From Bacteroidota bacterium (lineage in GTDB: Bacteria > Bacteroidota > Bacteroidia > Chitinophagales > JADIYW01), in contig JAGQYE010000013.1 in the NCBI GenBank assembly GCA_020436225.1, positions 1 through 62,076 on the forward strand: DNA of 62,076 bases, read 5' to 3'. Made by a program: the position numbers and the translations under genes. Shown here piece by piece: positions 33,096 to 43,098 of this stretch. The notes below the pieces were generated by a model. It was not told where the DNA came from. It saw only the letters and a program-made list of their open reading frames with translations, and made no database searches. Every line of letters starts with the position of its first letter. Position 1 is the first letter of the stretch.

Positions 33096-33171
33096 TTTGT
33101 ATAGATTTTAATTGTTAATAATATCCTAATAACATGAAAACACAATGTAAAGTTCCTTGGCTCTTAAAAAA

Positions 33172-33426
33172 TTATTTTTTGATGACGTTGTATATTATTC
33201 CAACAAACAAAAAAACAAAAGCGATAAATCCAAATGAATAAATCCACATAATAGTGATATTATCATTAGAATACCCTTCAGCATTGACACCGACCATTAC
33301 ATGTCCTAACATTTTAACAAACAATGCTCCTTTAAAAATTACCTTGTCAAAATACGCCATTATTACCAATATAATAAATACTGTTGTTGTTTTAAAACAA
33401 AAACTACTAAATGAGAAATTAGACAT
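33172..33426 (-). CDS. Small membrane protein, unknown
   Basis: 84 residues with two hydrophobic segments: CFKTTTVFIILVIMAYF (about 11-27) and IMWIYSFGFIAFVFLFVGIIYNVI (about 59-82). A short loop between them carries KMLGHVMVGVNAEGYSND. A TATCTTTA box ends four bases before the ATG, so the mRNA may be leaderless. No family recognised. Confidence 0.55.
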   Translation of the reverse strand: MSNFSFSSFCFKTTTVFIILVIMAYFDKVIFKGALFVKMLGHVMVGVNAEGYSNDNITIMWIYSFGFIAFVFLFVGIIYNVIKK

Positions 33427-33467
33427 AGAATAAAGATAAGATAAAATTATAAATTAAACCAATCTAA

Positions 33468-36284
33468 TTACCTACTCAAGAACATACTCTTATCCTTGTA
33501 CAATTGTCTGAAATAAGGATCGAATAAATCTTTAATAAAATAAATGGCTTCACCAGTAGATTTCATTTCAGGACCGAGTTCTTTACTTACATTCGGAAAT
33601 TTATCGAAAGAGAAAACAGGCTCTTTTATAGCATAGCCATTTAGTTTTTCAGTAAAAGAAAAATCTTTTAATTTATGCGTGCCTAACATCACTTTGGTTG
33701 CCATATTCAAATATGGAATTTTGTATGCTTTGCAAATAAACGGTGTCGTTCTTGAAGCACGCGGATTAGCTTCTATCACATATACTTTATCGCCTTTTAT
33801 AGCAAACTGTATATTTATCAATCCACAAATTTCTAATGCTTTACACAATTTTTCTGTGTAATGTTTCATCGTTTCAATAATAATTGGACCAAGGCTATAT
33901 GGCGGCAATACAGAATTACTGTCGCCGCTGTGAATTCCTGCCGGCTCGATATGTTCCATCACGCCCATAATTTGCACATCTGTTCCGTCGTAAATGGCAT
34001 CAATTTCTGCTTCTTTTGCTCGGTCTAAGAAATGATCAATCAAAATCACATTATCCGGAATATCTTTCAATAAATTAATAACCGATGTTTCACATTCTTG
34101 GTCGTTGATGACGATTCGCATACGTTGTCCGCCCAATACATAACTTGGACGCACCAAAACCGGATAACCTACTTTATTGGCAACGGCTAAGGCTTCATCA
34201 GCATCTATTGCTGTTCCATAATCCGGATAAGGAATTTCCAATTCTTTCAACAAATCAGAAAAGCGACCTCTATCCTCGGCAATGTCCATATCATTATACG
34301 AAGTGCCAATTATTTTGATGCCTTTTTCATGTAATCTCTTAGAAAGTTTTAATGCTGTTTGTCCACCCAACTGCACAATCACTCCTTCCGGTTGCTCGTG
34401 TTCAATCAGCTCCCATAGGTGTTCCCAAAAAACAGGTTCAAAATAAAGTTTGTCTGCAATATCAAAATCGGTAGAAACAGTTTCCGGATTGCAATTTATC
34501 ATTATCGCTTCGTAGCCAACTTCTTTAATCGCTAATAAGCCATGCACGCAACAATAATCAAACTCGATACCTTGACCAATACGATTTGGTCCAGCTCCTA
34601 AAACAATAATTTTTTTCTTGTCAGAACGTGTACTTTCATTTTCTTCATCAAAAGAAGAATAATAATAAGGAGTTTGGGCTTCAAACTCGGCGGCGCAAGT
34701 GTCCACCATTTTATAAACGCGTTTTATGCCTAATGTTTTTCGTTTTTCATAAACAACATCTTCATCAATTCTTCCTAATAAAAAAGCTAACTGCGCATCA
34801 GCATATCCTTTTTTCTTTGCTGTTACGAGCAATTCTTTCGGAATATTATCGATATTATATTGTTGAATTTCTTTTTCCAACTTCACTAATTCTTGTACTT
34901 GCATCAAAAACCAATTATCGATGCCGGTTAGTTTTTGGATGGTATGCAACGGGACACCAAGCGATATAGCATCTTTAATTTTAAAAATTCTATCCCAACT
35001 TGGATGTTGTAAACTATCTAAAATTTCTTCCGTTTTAGATAATCCTTTTCCATCGGCACCTAAACCAATTTTATTATTTTCTAAAGATTGACAAGCTTTT
35101 TGTAAGGCTTCGGCAAAATTTCTTCCGATGCCCATTACTTCACCAACCGCTTTCATTTGTAAACCTAAGGTTGCATCACAGCCGTGAAATTTATCGAAAT
35201 TCCAACGTGGTATTTTTACTATGACGTAGTCTAATGCCGGTTCAAAACAAGCAGAAGTTGTCTTGGTAATTTGATTGTTAAGTTCATCTAAATTATAACC
35301 GATAGCCAATTTGGCTGCTATTTTTGCAATTGGATAACCTGTTGCTTTAGATGCCAATGCCGAAGAGCGAGAAACACGCGGATTGATTTCTATAACGATA
35401 ATTTCTTCTGTTTCCGGATTTACGGAAAACTGCACATTACATCCGCCGGCAAAGCTGCCCAATCCACGCATTAATTTTTGTGCTTGGTTGCGCATTTCTT
35501 GAAAAACCGGATCAGGTAAAGTCATTGCCGGAGCAACGGTAATCGAGTCGCCGGTATGAACACCCATTGGGTCGAGGTTTTCTACTGTACATATAATGAC
35601 AACACTATCGTTGATGTCGCGTAGCAATTCTAACTCAAATTCTTTCCAACCTAAAACTGCTTTTTCTACCAATACTTCGTGTACCGGAGAAGATTTTAGA
35701 CCATGTGCCAATGCTGCTTCAAAATCTTCAGCTTTATGTACAAATCCGCCGCCGGAACCGCCGAGTGTATAAGATGGTCGAATTACTAACGGAAAGCCGA
35801 TTTTTTGTGCGGCTTCTTTTCCCTCCAACATAGAATTGGCAATATAAGATGGCGCTACGCCTAAGCCTAAATCCACGCAATATTTTCTAAATGCTTCTCT
35901 GTTTTCGGTGGTTTCAATAACATTCAAATCGACACCAATCACACGCACATTATATTTTTCCCAAAGTCCGATTTCAGATGCCTCTTTGCAAAGATTTAAA
36001 GCTGTTTGTCCGCCCATCGTTGGTAAAACAGCATCAATCTTTCTTTCTTCTAAAATTTCTTGGATAGAATCAATTGTCAAAGGTTTTAGATAAATATGAT
36101 CGGCAGTAACTTCATCGGTCATTATTGTCGCAGGATTGGAGTTGATAAGCGACACTTCGATGCCTTCTTCTCTTAAAGAACGAGCTGCTTGTGAACCGGA
36201 ATAGTCAAACTCGCAAGCTTGACCAATAATAATAGGTCCGCTACCTATAATCAGTACCGATTTAATGGAATTATCTTTTGGCAT
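33468..36284 (-). CDS. carB: Carbamoyl-phosphate synthase large subunit (short form)
   Basis: 938 residues, two ATP-grasp synthetase units in tandem: carboxyphosphate half (SVLIIGSGPIIIGQACEFDYSGSQA at the start, RPSYTLGGSGGG) and carbamate half (IIVLGAGPNRIGQGIEFDYCCVH near residue 560, RPSYVLGGQRMRIV). It makes carbamoyl phosphate for pyrimidine and arginine synthesis with CarA, which is not nearby. The protein ends just after the second ATP-grasp unit (LFDPYFRQLYKDKSMFLSR) and lacks the C-terminal MGS-like allosteric domain of the roughly 1070-residue enzymes, a state that I recall as common in Bacteroidota. A TATCTTTG box lies 16 bases before the ATG. Confidence 0.97.
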   Translation of the reverse strand: MPKDNSIKSVLIIGSGPIIIGQACEFDYSGSQAARSLREEGIEVSLINSNPATIMTDEVTADHIYLKPLTIDSIQEILEERKIDAVLPTMGGQTALNLCKEASEIGLWEKYNVRVIGVDLNVIETTENREAFRKYCVDLGLGVAPSYIANSMLEGKEAAQKIGFPLVIRPSYTLGGSGGGFVHKAEDFEAALAHGLKSSPVHEVLVEKAVLGWKEFELELLRDINDSVVIICTVENLDPMGVHTGDSITVAPAMTLPDPVFQEMRNQAQKLMRGLGSFAGGCNVQFSVNPETEEIIVIEINPRVSRSSALASKATGYPIAKIAAKLAIGYNLDELNNQITKTTSACFEPALDYVIVKIPRWNFDKFHGCDATLGLQMKAVGEVMGIGRNFAEALQKACQSLENNKIGLGADGKGLSKTEEILDSLQHPSWDRIFKIKDAISLGVPLHTIQKLTGIDNWFLMQVQELVKLEKEIQQYNIDNIPKELLVTAKKKGYADAQLAFLLGRIDEDVVYEKRKTLGIKRVYKMVDTCAAEFEAQTPYYYSSFDEENESTRSDKKKIIVLGAGPNRIGQGIEFDYCCVHGLLAIKEVGYEAIMINCNPETVSTDFDIADKLYFEPVFWEHLWELIEHEQPEGVIVQLGGQTALKLSKRLHEKGIKIIGTSYNDMDIAEDRGRFSDLLKELEIPYPDYGTAIDADEALAVANKVGYPVLVRPSYVLGGQRMRIVINDQECETSVINLLKDIPDNVILIDHFLDRAKEAEIDAIYDGTDVQIMGVMEHIEPAGIHSGDSNSVLPPYSLGPIIIETMKHYTEKLCKALEICGLINIQFAIKGDKVYVIEANPRASRTTPFICKAYKIPYLNMATKVMLGTHKLKDFSFTEKLNGYAIKEPVFSFDKFPNVSKELGPEMKSTGEAIYFIKDLFDPYFRQLYKDKSMFLSR

Positions 36285-36300
36285 TTTTGGGAAAGTTTTA

Positions 36301-36308
36301 CAAAGATA
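36301..36308 (-). promoter_or_regulatory. -7 box of carB
   Basis: TATCTTTG on the minus strand, full consensus, giving a leader of about 10 bases. No -33 element at the usual distance. The gap to nadB (36285-36419) holds nothing else. Confidence 0.5.
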
Positions 36309-36419
36309 AGAAAAAACAAATTTCCTTTTGATGTAAATAATGATATGAAAACCTTAACAGATTTATGAAATCATTCAAGAATCAACAATAAACGAAGAAA
36401 GGTCTATTCTAAATGCTGA

Positions 36420-38015
36420 TTATAGCATTGTGCTGTCAGCAATTTTTGTGTGTTCAGGATAATCTGTCGTGTAATGCAAACCTCGACTTTCTTTGCGCAA
36501 CATGGCACAGCGCGTAACTAAATATCCGATTGTAATCATATTTCTCAATTCTAAAAGTTGAGGTGAAATCGTGGTGGTTTCATACAATTCTTCGGTTTCT
36601 TTAAACAAAAGATACAAGCGTTCTTGGGCGCGTTTTAAACGACCATTGTTGCGAACAATACCGACATAACTACTCATTATATCTTTCAATTCTTTAATAC
36701 TTTGTGTGATGATTACCATTTCTTTCGGGTCACTGGTGCCATCGGCATTCCATTGCGGGAATTGTGCTTCTGAGTCTTTTATGTTTGGAAGTTCTTTACA
36801 AATATCTTCAAAAATACGATGAGAAAAAACGATAGCTTCCAAAAGTGAATTACTTGCTAAGCGATTAGCACCGTGCAAGCCTGTATTGCTACATTCGCCG
36901 CAAGCATATAAATTTTTAATTGATGAACGACCAAATTCATCTACATTAATTCCTCCACAAGCATAATGTGCTGCCGGCACTACCGGAATCATATCTTTGA
37001 AAACATCGATACCAATGGATTTGCATTTCTCATAAATATTTGGAAAATGATGTAAGAAATTATCTTTATCCATGTGGCGACAATCTAAATACATGTGATC
37101 CTCTCCACTTTTTTTCATTTCATTGTCGATGGCACGCGCTACTATATCTCGCGGAGCTAAGGAACCACGTTTGTCGTAATTTGCCATTAAGTCGCTGCCA
37201 TCTTTCGTTCTTAGGATTGCGCCGTCGCCACGAACTGCTTCTGTTATAAGAAAATTTGGACTTACACCAGGTTCATATAACGCTGTTGGATGAAATTGGA
37301 CAAACTCTAAATTTGCTACTCGGCCTTTGGCACGATAAACCATTGCGATGCCATCTCCGGTAGCGATGCTTGGATTTGTTGTAGCTCGATAAATTTGTCC
37401 GAAACCGCCTGTAGCCAACACCACCATTTTACTTTCAATTTTCTCGATTTGGTTAGTTTCTAAATTCAACACGTAAACGCCATAACATTGAATATCTTTG
37501 GTAACGCGCGTAATTACTCTGCCGAGATGATGTTGCGTCAATAAATCAATTACAAAATGATGTTGAGAAATTTCGATGTTTTTTGCTTGATGAGCTTTTG
37601 CTAATAGAGAACGTTCCACTTCCCAGCCTGTAATATCTTTATGGTGCAACACTCTGAATTCTGAATGTCCGCCTTCTTTTCCTAATTTATAAGCACCATC
37701 TTCATTCTTATCAAATTTAGTTCCCCATTGTATGAGCTCATCCACACGTTGTCTGCCTTCTCGCACTACAATATCCACCACTTCTTCGTTACACAAACCA
37801 TCACCTGCTATTAAGGTATCTTGAATATGTTTTTCGTATGTATCATTTTCAAAATTAGTTACCACAGCAATTCCACCTTGCGCATATTGTGTATTACTAT
37901 CACCTTCGTTGGCTTTAGTAAGAATCAAGATTTTCTTTTCTGGAAATTTTTCTGCGAGTTTTACAGCTAAACTTAATCCGGCAATGCCTGAGCCGATGAT
38001 AACAATATCAGTCAT
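36420..38015 (-). CDS. nadB: L-aspartate oxidase
   Basis: 531 residues, FAD enzyme that oxidises aspartate to iminoaspartate in NAD synthesis. Motifs: IIGSGIAGLSLAVKLAE (FAD), NTQYAQGGIAVV, EFVQFHPTAL with the active-site HPT, GDGAILRTKDG, SLAPRDIVARAID, and GANRLASNSLLEAIVFSHR near residue 385. The C-terminal helical part is standard. nadA and nadC are not adjacent. A TATTTTTG box ends four bases before the ATG, predicting a leaderless mRNA. Confidence 0.97.
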   Translation of the reverse strand: MTDIVIIGSGIAGLSLAVKLAEKFPEKKILILTKANEGDSNTQYAQGGIAVVTNFENDTYEKHIQDTLIAGDGLCNEEVVDIVVREGRQRVDELIQWGTKFDKNEDGAYKLGKEGGHSEFRVLHHKDITGWEVERSLLAKAHQAKNIEISQHHFVIDLLTQHHLGRVITRVTKDIQCYGVYVLNLETNQIEKIESKMVVLATGGFGQIYRATTNPSIATGDGIAMVYRAKGRVANLEFVQFHPTALYEPGVSPNFLITEAVRGDGAILRTKDGSDLMANYDKRGSLAPRDIVARAIDNEMKKSGEDHMYLDCRHMDKDNFLHHFPNIYEKCKSIGIDVFKDMIPVVPAAHYACGGINVDEFGRSSIKNLYACGECSNTGLHGANRLASNSLLEAIVFSHRIFEDICKELPNIKDSEAQFPQWNADGTSDPKEMVIITQSIKELKDIMSSYVGIVRNNGRLKRAQERLYLLFKETEELYETTTISPQLLELRNMITIGYLVTRCAMLRKESRGLHYTTDYPEHTKIADSTML

Positions 38016-38019
38016 ACAA

Positions 38020-38027
38020 CAAAAATA
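38020..38027 (-). promoter_or_regulatory. -7 box of nadB, predicting a leaderless mRNA
   Basis: TATTTTTG on the minus strand ends four bases before the ATG at 38015, so transcription should start at or beside the start codon. The -33 region is weak. Confidence 0.5.
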
Positions 38028-38173
38028 GTATTTAGAAAGGAGTAAAGTGTATCTGTTAACGGATTTTTATAATTCACTTTGAAATTAAAGATAAATATCA
38101 ATTAAGACTTTTACTTATTTAACTGTATCAATATTTAAAGATAATGACATCGATTTTTTAGAATCTGTCTTTT

Positions 38174-39238
38174 TTATTTTTTTTTGATTTTGATGGAGAA
38201 AAGAATATAAGATAGTACGATAGCTAAAGCAAGCTCAAATAACATTAGATATAAATTTCCCCAGCTCTGTAAGAAATATGCCAATGTGATAAAAATGATA
38301 TTAACAATAACAAGTATTAATGTAGCTTGGAAATGAGAAAGACCTAAATCTATTAGACGATGGTGGATATGATTTCTGTCGGCTTCAAACGGCGATTTTT
38401 TATCTAAAATTCTGAGTGTAAATACACGCAACGTATCAAATAATGGAATAATCAATACAGCAATTGCCATTGCTGGTGCTGCTACTATATGAATGCCTTG
38501 TTCTCGTCCACTTAATAAAACCATTTCATTTTGTTCTATAAATTGTATGGCTAAAACAGCCGCCAATAATCCAATACTTAAGCTTCCGGAATCACCCATG
38601 AATATTTTGGCAGGTGTCGAATTATATTTCAAAAATGCCAAAACGGCTCCACTCATTGATGCTGCCAAAACAGCATAATCATAAAAACCATAATAAAAAA
38701 ACCAAGCACCAAATGCAAATGACATTAAAACACAAATACTTCCGGCAAGCATATTTATTCCGTCAATAATGTTGAATGCATTAATTATAAAAATGATGGT
38801 TACGATGGACAAAGCCATACTCACCGGCTCGCTGATATAAGAAAATCCAAACAAACCATACAAACTAGTTAAGCGTATATCGCCTAAAATAACCACGATA
38901 CTTGCGGCAAAAATTTGACCAATAAATTTTTTTGTTGCTACTAACTCTACGATATCGTCTTTTGCACCCAACATGAACATAAAACAAAGTGCTGCCAAAA
39001 TATAGCGCATTCCGTTAGATGGAAAAAATTTAGCAAACAAACACAAGCTTATCATAAATCCGGCAAAAATACCGATGCCACCTAATGTAGGAATTACATT
39101 TTGGTGTACTTTACGCTCATTCGGAGAATCAAATAGATGTTTAATATTGGCTATTTTAATAATAGACGGAATGAACATATACGTAAGAACGAATGAGGTC
39201 AACAATGCTGAAGCCAATTTCAGATAGTCGCTGTGCAT
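38174..39238 (-). CDS. Undecaprenyl-phosphate sugar-1-phosphate transferase (WecA/MraY-like, GT4 family)
   Basis: 354 residues with about ten membrane helices. The motifs of the polyprenyl-phosphate transferase family are present: GGIGIFAGFM, the acidic GAKDDIVEL, FNIIDGINMLAG, IFMGDSGSLSIG and the cytoplasmic HIHHRLIDLGLSH (HHRL). The last motif and NIIDG favour WecA-type over MraY. It attaches the first sugar phosphate to the lipid carrier for surface polysaccharide. It stands immediately upstream of nadB but more naturally groups with the glycosyltransferase and asnB before it. A TAACTTTG box lies 11 bases before the ATG. Confidence 0.9.
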   Translation of the reverse strand: MHSDYLKLASALLTSFVLTYMFIPSIIKIANIKHLFDSPNERKVHQNVIPTLGGIGIFAGFMISLCLFAKFFPSNGMRYILAALCFMFMLGAKDDIVELVATKKFIGQIFAASIVVILGDIRLTSLYGLFGFSYISEPVSMALSIVTIIFIINAFNIIDGINMLAGSICVLMSFAFGAWFFYYGFYDYAVLAASMSGAVLAFLKYNSTPAKIFMGDSGSLSIGLLAAVLAIQFIEQNEMVLLSGREQGIHIVAAPAMAIAVLIIPLFDTLRVFTLRILDKKSPFEADRNHIHHRLIDLGLSHFQATLILVIVNIIFITLAYFLQSWGNLYLMLFELALAIVLSYILFSIKIKKK

Positions 39239-39278
39239 AGATTATGTTTCAAAGTTAACAACATTTATTTAAAAAACG

Positions 39279-40436
39279 TTAAAAACTCAACAACTTTTCG
39301 AGTAATTTTTGGTATTGTTTTATCACTATTTGTTGGGAGAAAATACGCTCGGCGCGCACTCTTGCATTAATACCTAATGATTGTTTTTGCGTTTGTGGAA
39401 GATTTATAAATTTTGCTATACTTTGTTGAAGTGCTATGGCATTTTCTACTTCACAAATAAATCCGGTTTCATTATCTACAACGGCATCGCGGCAACCTGC
39501 AGTATCTGTGGTTATACATGGTTTTGCCATAGCCATACTTTCCAAAATAACACGAGGCATTCCTTCTCTATAAGATGGCAACACCACACAATCTGCTTGG
39601 CAAATAAATGGTCGTATATCTTTTTGATGTGGAATATAAATGATAATTTTCTCATTTACCCAATGCTCTAATTCTGCTTGTTTAATGGCAGTTGGATTAT
39701 CGTTGTCGATATCGCCGAGCAAAAGAAACTCCACATTTTTATGTTCCAGTAAGATTTGTTTTGCCGCTTCGATATATTCATAAACGCCTTTATCTTTCAA
39801 CAACCTGCCAATCATCAGAAAGCGAATTTTTTCTGTTGGAGTCGGATGAAAATTAATATCGCTTTTTTCTTGTTTACAAAAATCCGGATGGAATTTTTCT
39901 GTATCGATTCCTGAACCCGGAATTAGTTGTGTTTTTTCATGGTCGACTAATTTTTCCTCAATAAAAATTTTTAAATCATCTTTATTTTGAAACAACACGA
40001 CATCTGCTGTAGAAAACGCCAACTTATATAATTGATGTGCGATTTTGCTGACCCAATTTTCGTTTAAAAAAGTATAGCCTAATCCGGTAACTGTGCAAAT
40101 AGTTTTAGTGCCACTAAATTTTGCTGCCAGCGTTCCGTAAATGTTGGGTTTAATAGTGTATTGCAAAACCGCATCTAATTGATATTGACGATAAATTTTT
40201 CTGAGTTCATTCATCAATAGAAAATCTTTCCAAGGATTAGTGCCTTTGCGTGCTAATTGATTTACAGCAACAAACTCTATATTTTTTTCTTGTAATAATT
40301 TGGTGTAATCATCTTCAGGTGCAATTGCAATTACCTTATATCCATTAAGTTGCAGTTGCTCTATCAAACCCAAACGGAAATTGAAAATATTAAACGCCGT
40401 GTTGGCAACGATTCCTATTTTTTTGTTTGATGGCAT
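39279..40436 (-). CDS. Glycosyltransferase, GT4-type
   Basis: 385 residues with a GT-B fold. The N-terminal half starts GIVANTAFNIFNFRLGLIEQL and includes YTIKPNIYGTLAAKFSGTKTICTVTGLGYTF; the C-terminal half has FLMIGRLLKDKGVYEYIEAA and PSYREGMPRVILESMAMAKPCITTDTAGCRDAV, the EX7E retaining-transferase motif. It resembles WbpH/CapJ-type sugar transferases that extend lipid-linked oligosaccharides. Lies between asnB and the lipid-linked sugar transferase gene; probably one polysaccharide operon. Confidence 0.88.
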   Translation of the reverse strand: MPSNKKIGIVANTAFNIFNFRLGLIEQLQLNGYKVIAIAPEDDYTKLLQEKNIEFVAVNQLARKGTNPWKDFLLMNELRKIYRQYQLDAVLQYTIKPNIYGTLAAKFSGTKTICTVTGLGYTFLNENWVSKIAHQLYKLAFSTADVVLFQNKDDLKIFIEEKLVDHEKTQLIPGSGIDTEKFHPDFCKQEKSDINFHPTPTEKIRFLMIGRLLKDKGVYEYIEAAKQILLEHKNVEFLLLGDIDNDNPTAIKQAELEHWVNEKIIIYIPHQKDIRPFICQADCVVLPSYREGMPRVILESMAMAKPCITTDTAGCRDAVVDNETGFICEVENAIALQQSIAKFINLPQTQKQSLGINARVRAERIFSQQIVIKQYQKLLEKLLSF

Positions 40437-40485
40437 TTAATTTCTTTATTTGAATTTTTATGTTAGATTTTACAAATGACCAATT

Positions 40486-42381
40486 TTATTCCATATACTT
40501 TCTCCAAAAATTCTGGAAGACAATCAGCGCCCAAATTTGTGCGTGTACGTCGCCCGGATTATTGGAAAATAATTGTTGTTTGATATTTCTTATCACATCT
40601 ACATTAAATATATTTTGCTGTTGGATGTAATCATCGCTCAACCAATCATTCAAAATTTTATCTTTTAAATCGGTTCTGAACCATTGTAACAACGGCACTT
40701 CAAAACCTTTTTTTGGTCGGTTGTACAATTCTTTCGGCAAATAATTTCTAAACGCATCTTGTACAATTTTCTTTTTCATCTTGGCATTTATCTTGCTCGA
40801 AACCGGCAACGAAAATGCAAATTCAACCACGCGATAATCCAAAAATGGTGTTCGCACTTCTAAGGAATTGCGCATACTCATTCTATCTACTTTCGTCAGC
40901 ATATCATACGGCAAAACCATATTTACGTCTGCTAATAAATTATCATTTAATGTTCCATCATAAGAAACCAAAGAAGCATATTGCTGTCTTGTTTTGATGA
41001 TTTCTGTTAAAGCTGTGTCCACTTTATCGCCTAATAAATTTTCGACAAACTGCATATCGTTGATGCAACACCAGCGCCACCAACGCTCGTTCGGTGGTAA
41101 TTCCATTCCGTTGGCAAAGCGTTCTAATTGCCTGATTTTATTGCTGATTTTTCCACTGCGCGATTTCGGCAAAGCCGACCAAAGTGGTTGTAAAAGTTGA
41201 ATGATATTGGTTTTCCAATTATTGCTTCGTGCTTGCCATTCGCCGTAATGTTTATTATAGCCGGCAAATAATTCATCACCGGCATCGCCGGACAAAGCTA
41301 CTGTAACATGTTGCCGCGTATATTTCGATAAAATATTTACTAATAATGCCGATGAATCAGCGAAAGGTTCGTCGGTATAATCCAACAGCTCATGTAAACT
41401 CTGAAATAAATCTTCATTTTTTAATTTAAAAATGGTGTGATTGGTTTTAAAATGCTGGGCAACCAAATTGGCATATGGTGTTTCATCAAAAAAATCATTG
41501 CCTTCAAATCCGATAGAAAAAGTGTTTAGATTTTTGGTATGTCGAGCTGCCATAGCCGTAATCACAGACGAGTCGATACCACCACTTAAAAACGCGCCTA
41601 AAGGTACATCGGCGATTAAACGCAAGCGCACTGCATCGTCGAGCAAATCAACTAATTTTTTTTGTTGTTCTTCATAAGTTAATGGATTTTGCTCTGCCGT
41701 TGTTGCATGGTATGGAATGTTATACCACTTCTGAATTTTTATTTCTGCTGGACGAATGAAAACTTGATATCCGGGTTCTAAGCGTTGTATATTTTTAAAA
41801 ATGGAATTTTTGCCCGGAATATAATTGAGTTGAAAATACAAACTCGCTGCACTCCAATTGATTTCTTTTTGAATGGGAAATTGAAGCAGTGCTTTCAACT
41901 CCGAAGCAAAGAAAAGATAATCTTCGTCTTGGTAATAATATAAAGGTTTGATGCCAAATCTATCGCAAGCAATGAAGAGTGAATTATCTAATTTGTCGTA
42001 AATCGCAAAAGCAAAAAAACCATTGAGTTTATGTAAAAAATCTTTTCCAAAAACGATATAACTATTGAGCAAAACTTCGGTATCGGAATGTGTTTTAAAA
42101 ACGATGCCTTTTTGTTCTAATTCTTGTTTGAGAGTTTGAAAATTAAAAATTTCTCCATTAAAAATAATGGCATATCGTTCGGTGCTATCAAAAAGAGGTT
42201 GGTGTGCCGCTTCTGAAGTGTCGATGATTGATAAGCGCGCATGCACTAAGGCTGCATTGTTTATGGAAATAGAATTTTGAAAATCGGGACCTCGTTTATT
42301 AAGAGAAACGGCTGCATTTTGCAACCATTGTTGTTCTATTGTTTTATTTTTAAAAGTGTACGCACCGGCAATCCCACACAT
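40486..42381 (-). CDS. asnB: Asparagine synthase, glutamine-hydrolysing (AsnB type)
   Basis: 631 residues: N-terminal class II glutaminase with Cys2 (MCGIAGAYTF) and NGEIFNFQTLKQEL, then the ATP-pyrophosphatase domain with LSGGIDSS (GAFLSGGIDSSVITAMAA) and YDMLTKVDRMSM. In Bacteroidota polysaccharide loci such AsnB enzymes often amidate uronic acids in place of aspartate, and its place next to two glycan genes makes that possible here. The C-terminal region is full length. Confidence 0.93.
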   Translation of the reverse strand: MCGIAGAYTFKNKTIEQQWLQNAAVSLNKRGPDFQNSISINNAALVHARLSIIDTSEAAHQPLFDSTERYAIIFNGEIFNFQTLKQELEQKGIVFKTHSDTEVLLNSYIVFGKDFLHKLNGFFAFAIYDKLDNSLFIACDRFGIKPLYYYQDEDYLFFASELKALLQFPIQKEINWSAASLYFQLNYIPGKNSIFKNIQRLEPGYQVFIRPAEIKIQKWYNIPYHATTAEQNPLTYEEQQKKLVDLLDDAVRLRLIADVPLGAFLSGGIDSSVITAMAARHTKNLNTFSIGFEGNDFFDETPYANLVAQHFKTNHTIFKLKNEDLFQSLHELLDYTDEPFADSSALLVNILSKYTRQHVTVALSGDAGDELFAGYNKHYGEWQARSNNWKTNIIQLLQPLWSALPKSRSGKISNKIRQLERFANGMELPPNERWWRWCCINDMQFVENLLGDKVDTALTEIIKTRQQYASLVSYDGTLNDNLLADVNMVLPYDMLTKVDRMSMRNSLEVRTPFLDYRVVEFAFSLPVSSKINAKMKKKIVQDAFRNYLPKELYNRPKKGFEVPLLQWFRTDLKDKILNDWLSDDYIQQQNIFNVDVIRNIKQQLFSNNPGDVHAQIWALIVFQNFWRKYME

Positions 42382-42550
42382 TTCGGTTTACAATTTACGG
42401 TGTGTAATGTACGATTTTTATTTTTTACTTTATCCGCTGATTATTTGACAAGTACTTCGTGTTGCTTTTATTTATTTGATTCCAAACAGACTCTGCTTTG
42501 TTGATCTTATTCAGAGCCCACTGCGTGAAACTCTGCTGAGAAAGAAAACG
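42382..42550 (-). other. Word-rich gap before asnB
   Basis: The minus strand holds reiterated GCAGAG words, including CAGAGTTTCACGCAGTGGGCTCTG, whose ends CAGAG/CTCTG can pair, and a second GCAGAG 26 bases later. No open frame of useful length, tRNA or terminator is seen. It resembles the other word-built gaps in style. Confidence 0.35.
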
Positions 42551-43051
42551 CTATTTCAACTTTTGCATTTCATCCAGCATCGAAATATCATCCGGAGAAA
42601 TGATGTATTTGCGTTTGGTAGTTGTAATTAGAATTTGCTTGTCTAATCGCGAAGCAAACGACAAAGCCTTGCCATAATTGGGAATTAAATAATATCCGAT
42701 ATAGCCAAAGACGCCACCTGACGAAAATAATTTCAAACGTTTTAGCGGATTTACAGTATCTATCAACTTAATTTGTTGAATTTCATTTTTGGGAATTTCA
42801 ATTGTCGTGCAGGCAGTAACAATATGAATTGAAGAAGGATCTATCGAATAAAATTTTGGTTTAAAGAAATAGGTAATACCGCCTGCAATTGCCAATATTG
42901 CTACAACAATATACTCAATGATATTTGGTTGTTGATGTTTGCCGAAAAAATTATATAATGAAAGGGAAATAATGGTTGCAACTATTGCAAAAAACAATAT
43001 ACTTAAAAAAATTGAAAGCATATCGAATGACAAAGTGTATCTCTTTTCCAT
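42551..43051 (-). CDS. Membrane protein with bacterial PH-like domain
   Basis: 166 residues: two N-terminal membrane helices (MLSIFLSILFFAIVATIISLSLY and IIEYIVVAILAIAGGITYFF), then a beta-rich cytoplasmic part (FYSIDPSSIHIVTACTTIEIPKNEIQQIKLID ... KQILITTTKRKYIISPDDISMLDEMQKL). The second part fits the bacterial PH domain pattern of small membrane proteins. Function unknown. It is 47 bases downstream of nadK on the same strand. Confidence 0.65.
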   Translation of the reverse strand: MEKRYTLSFDMLSIFLSILFFAIVATIISLSLYNFFGKHQQPNIIEYIVVAILAIAGGITYFFKPKFYSIDPSSIHIVTACTTIEIPKNEIQQIKLIDTVNPLKRLKLFSSGGVFGYIGYYLIPNYGKALSFASRLDKQILITTTKRKYIISPDDISMLDEMQKLK

Positions 43052-43098
43052 ATTGTCAATTTTATTGATAAAAACACCAATTTTATCACAAAAAGTTC

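Noticed and set aside
32920-33111. Plus-strand frame opposite the 63-residue gene
   Set aside because: It has no terminator or family signal, while the minus-strand gene has a strong terminator directly after its stop.
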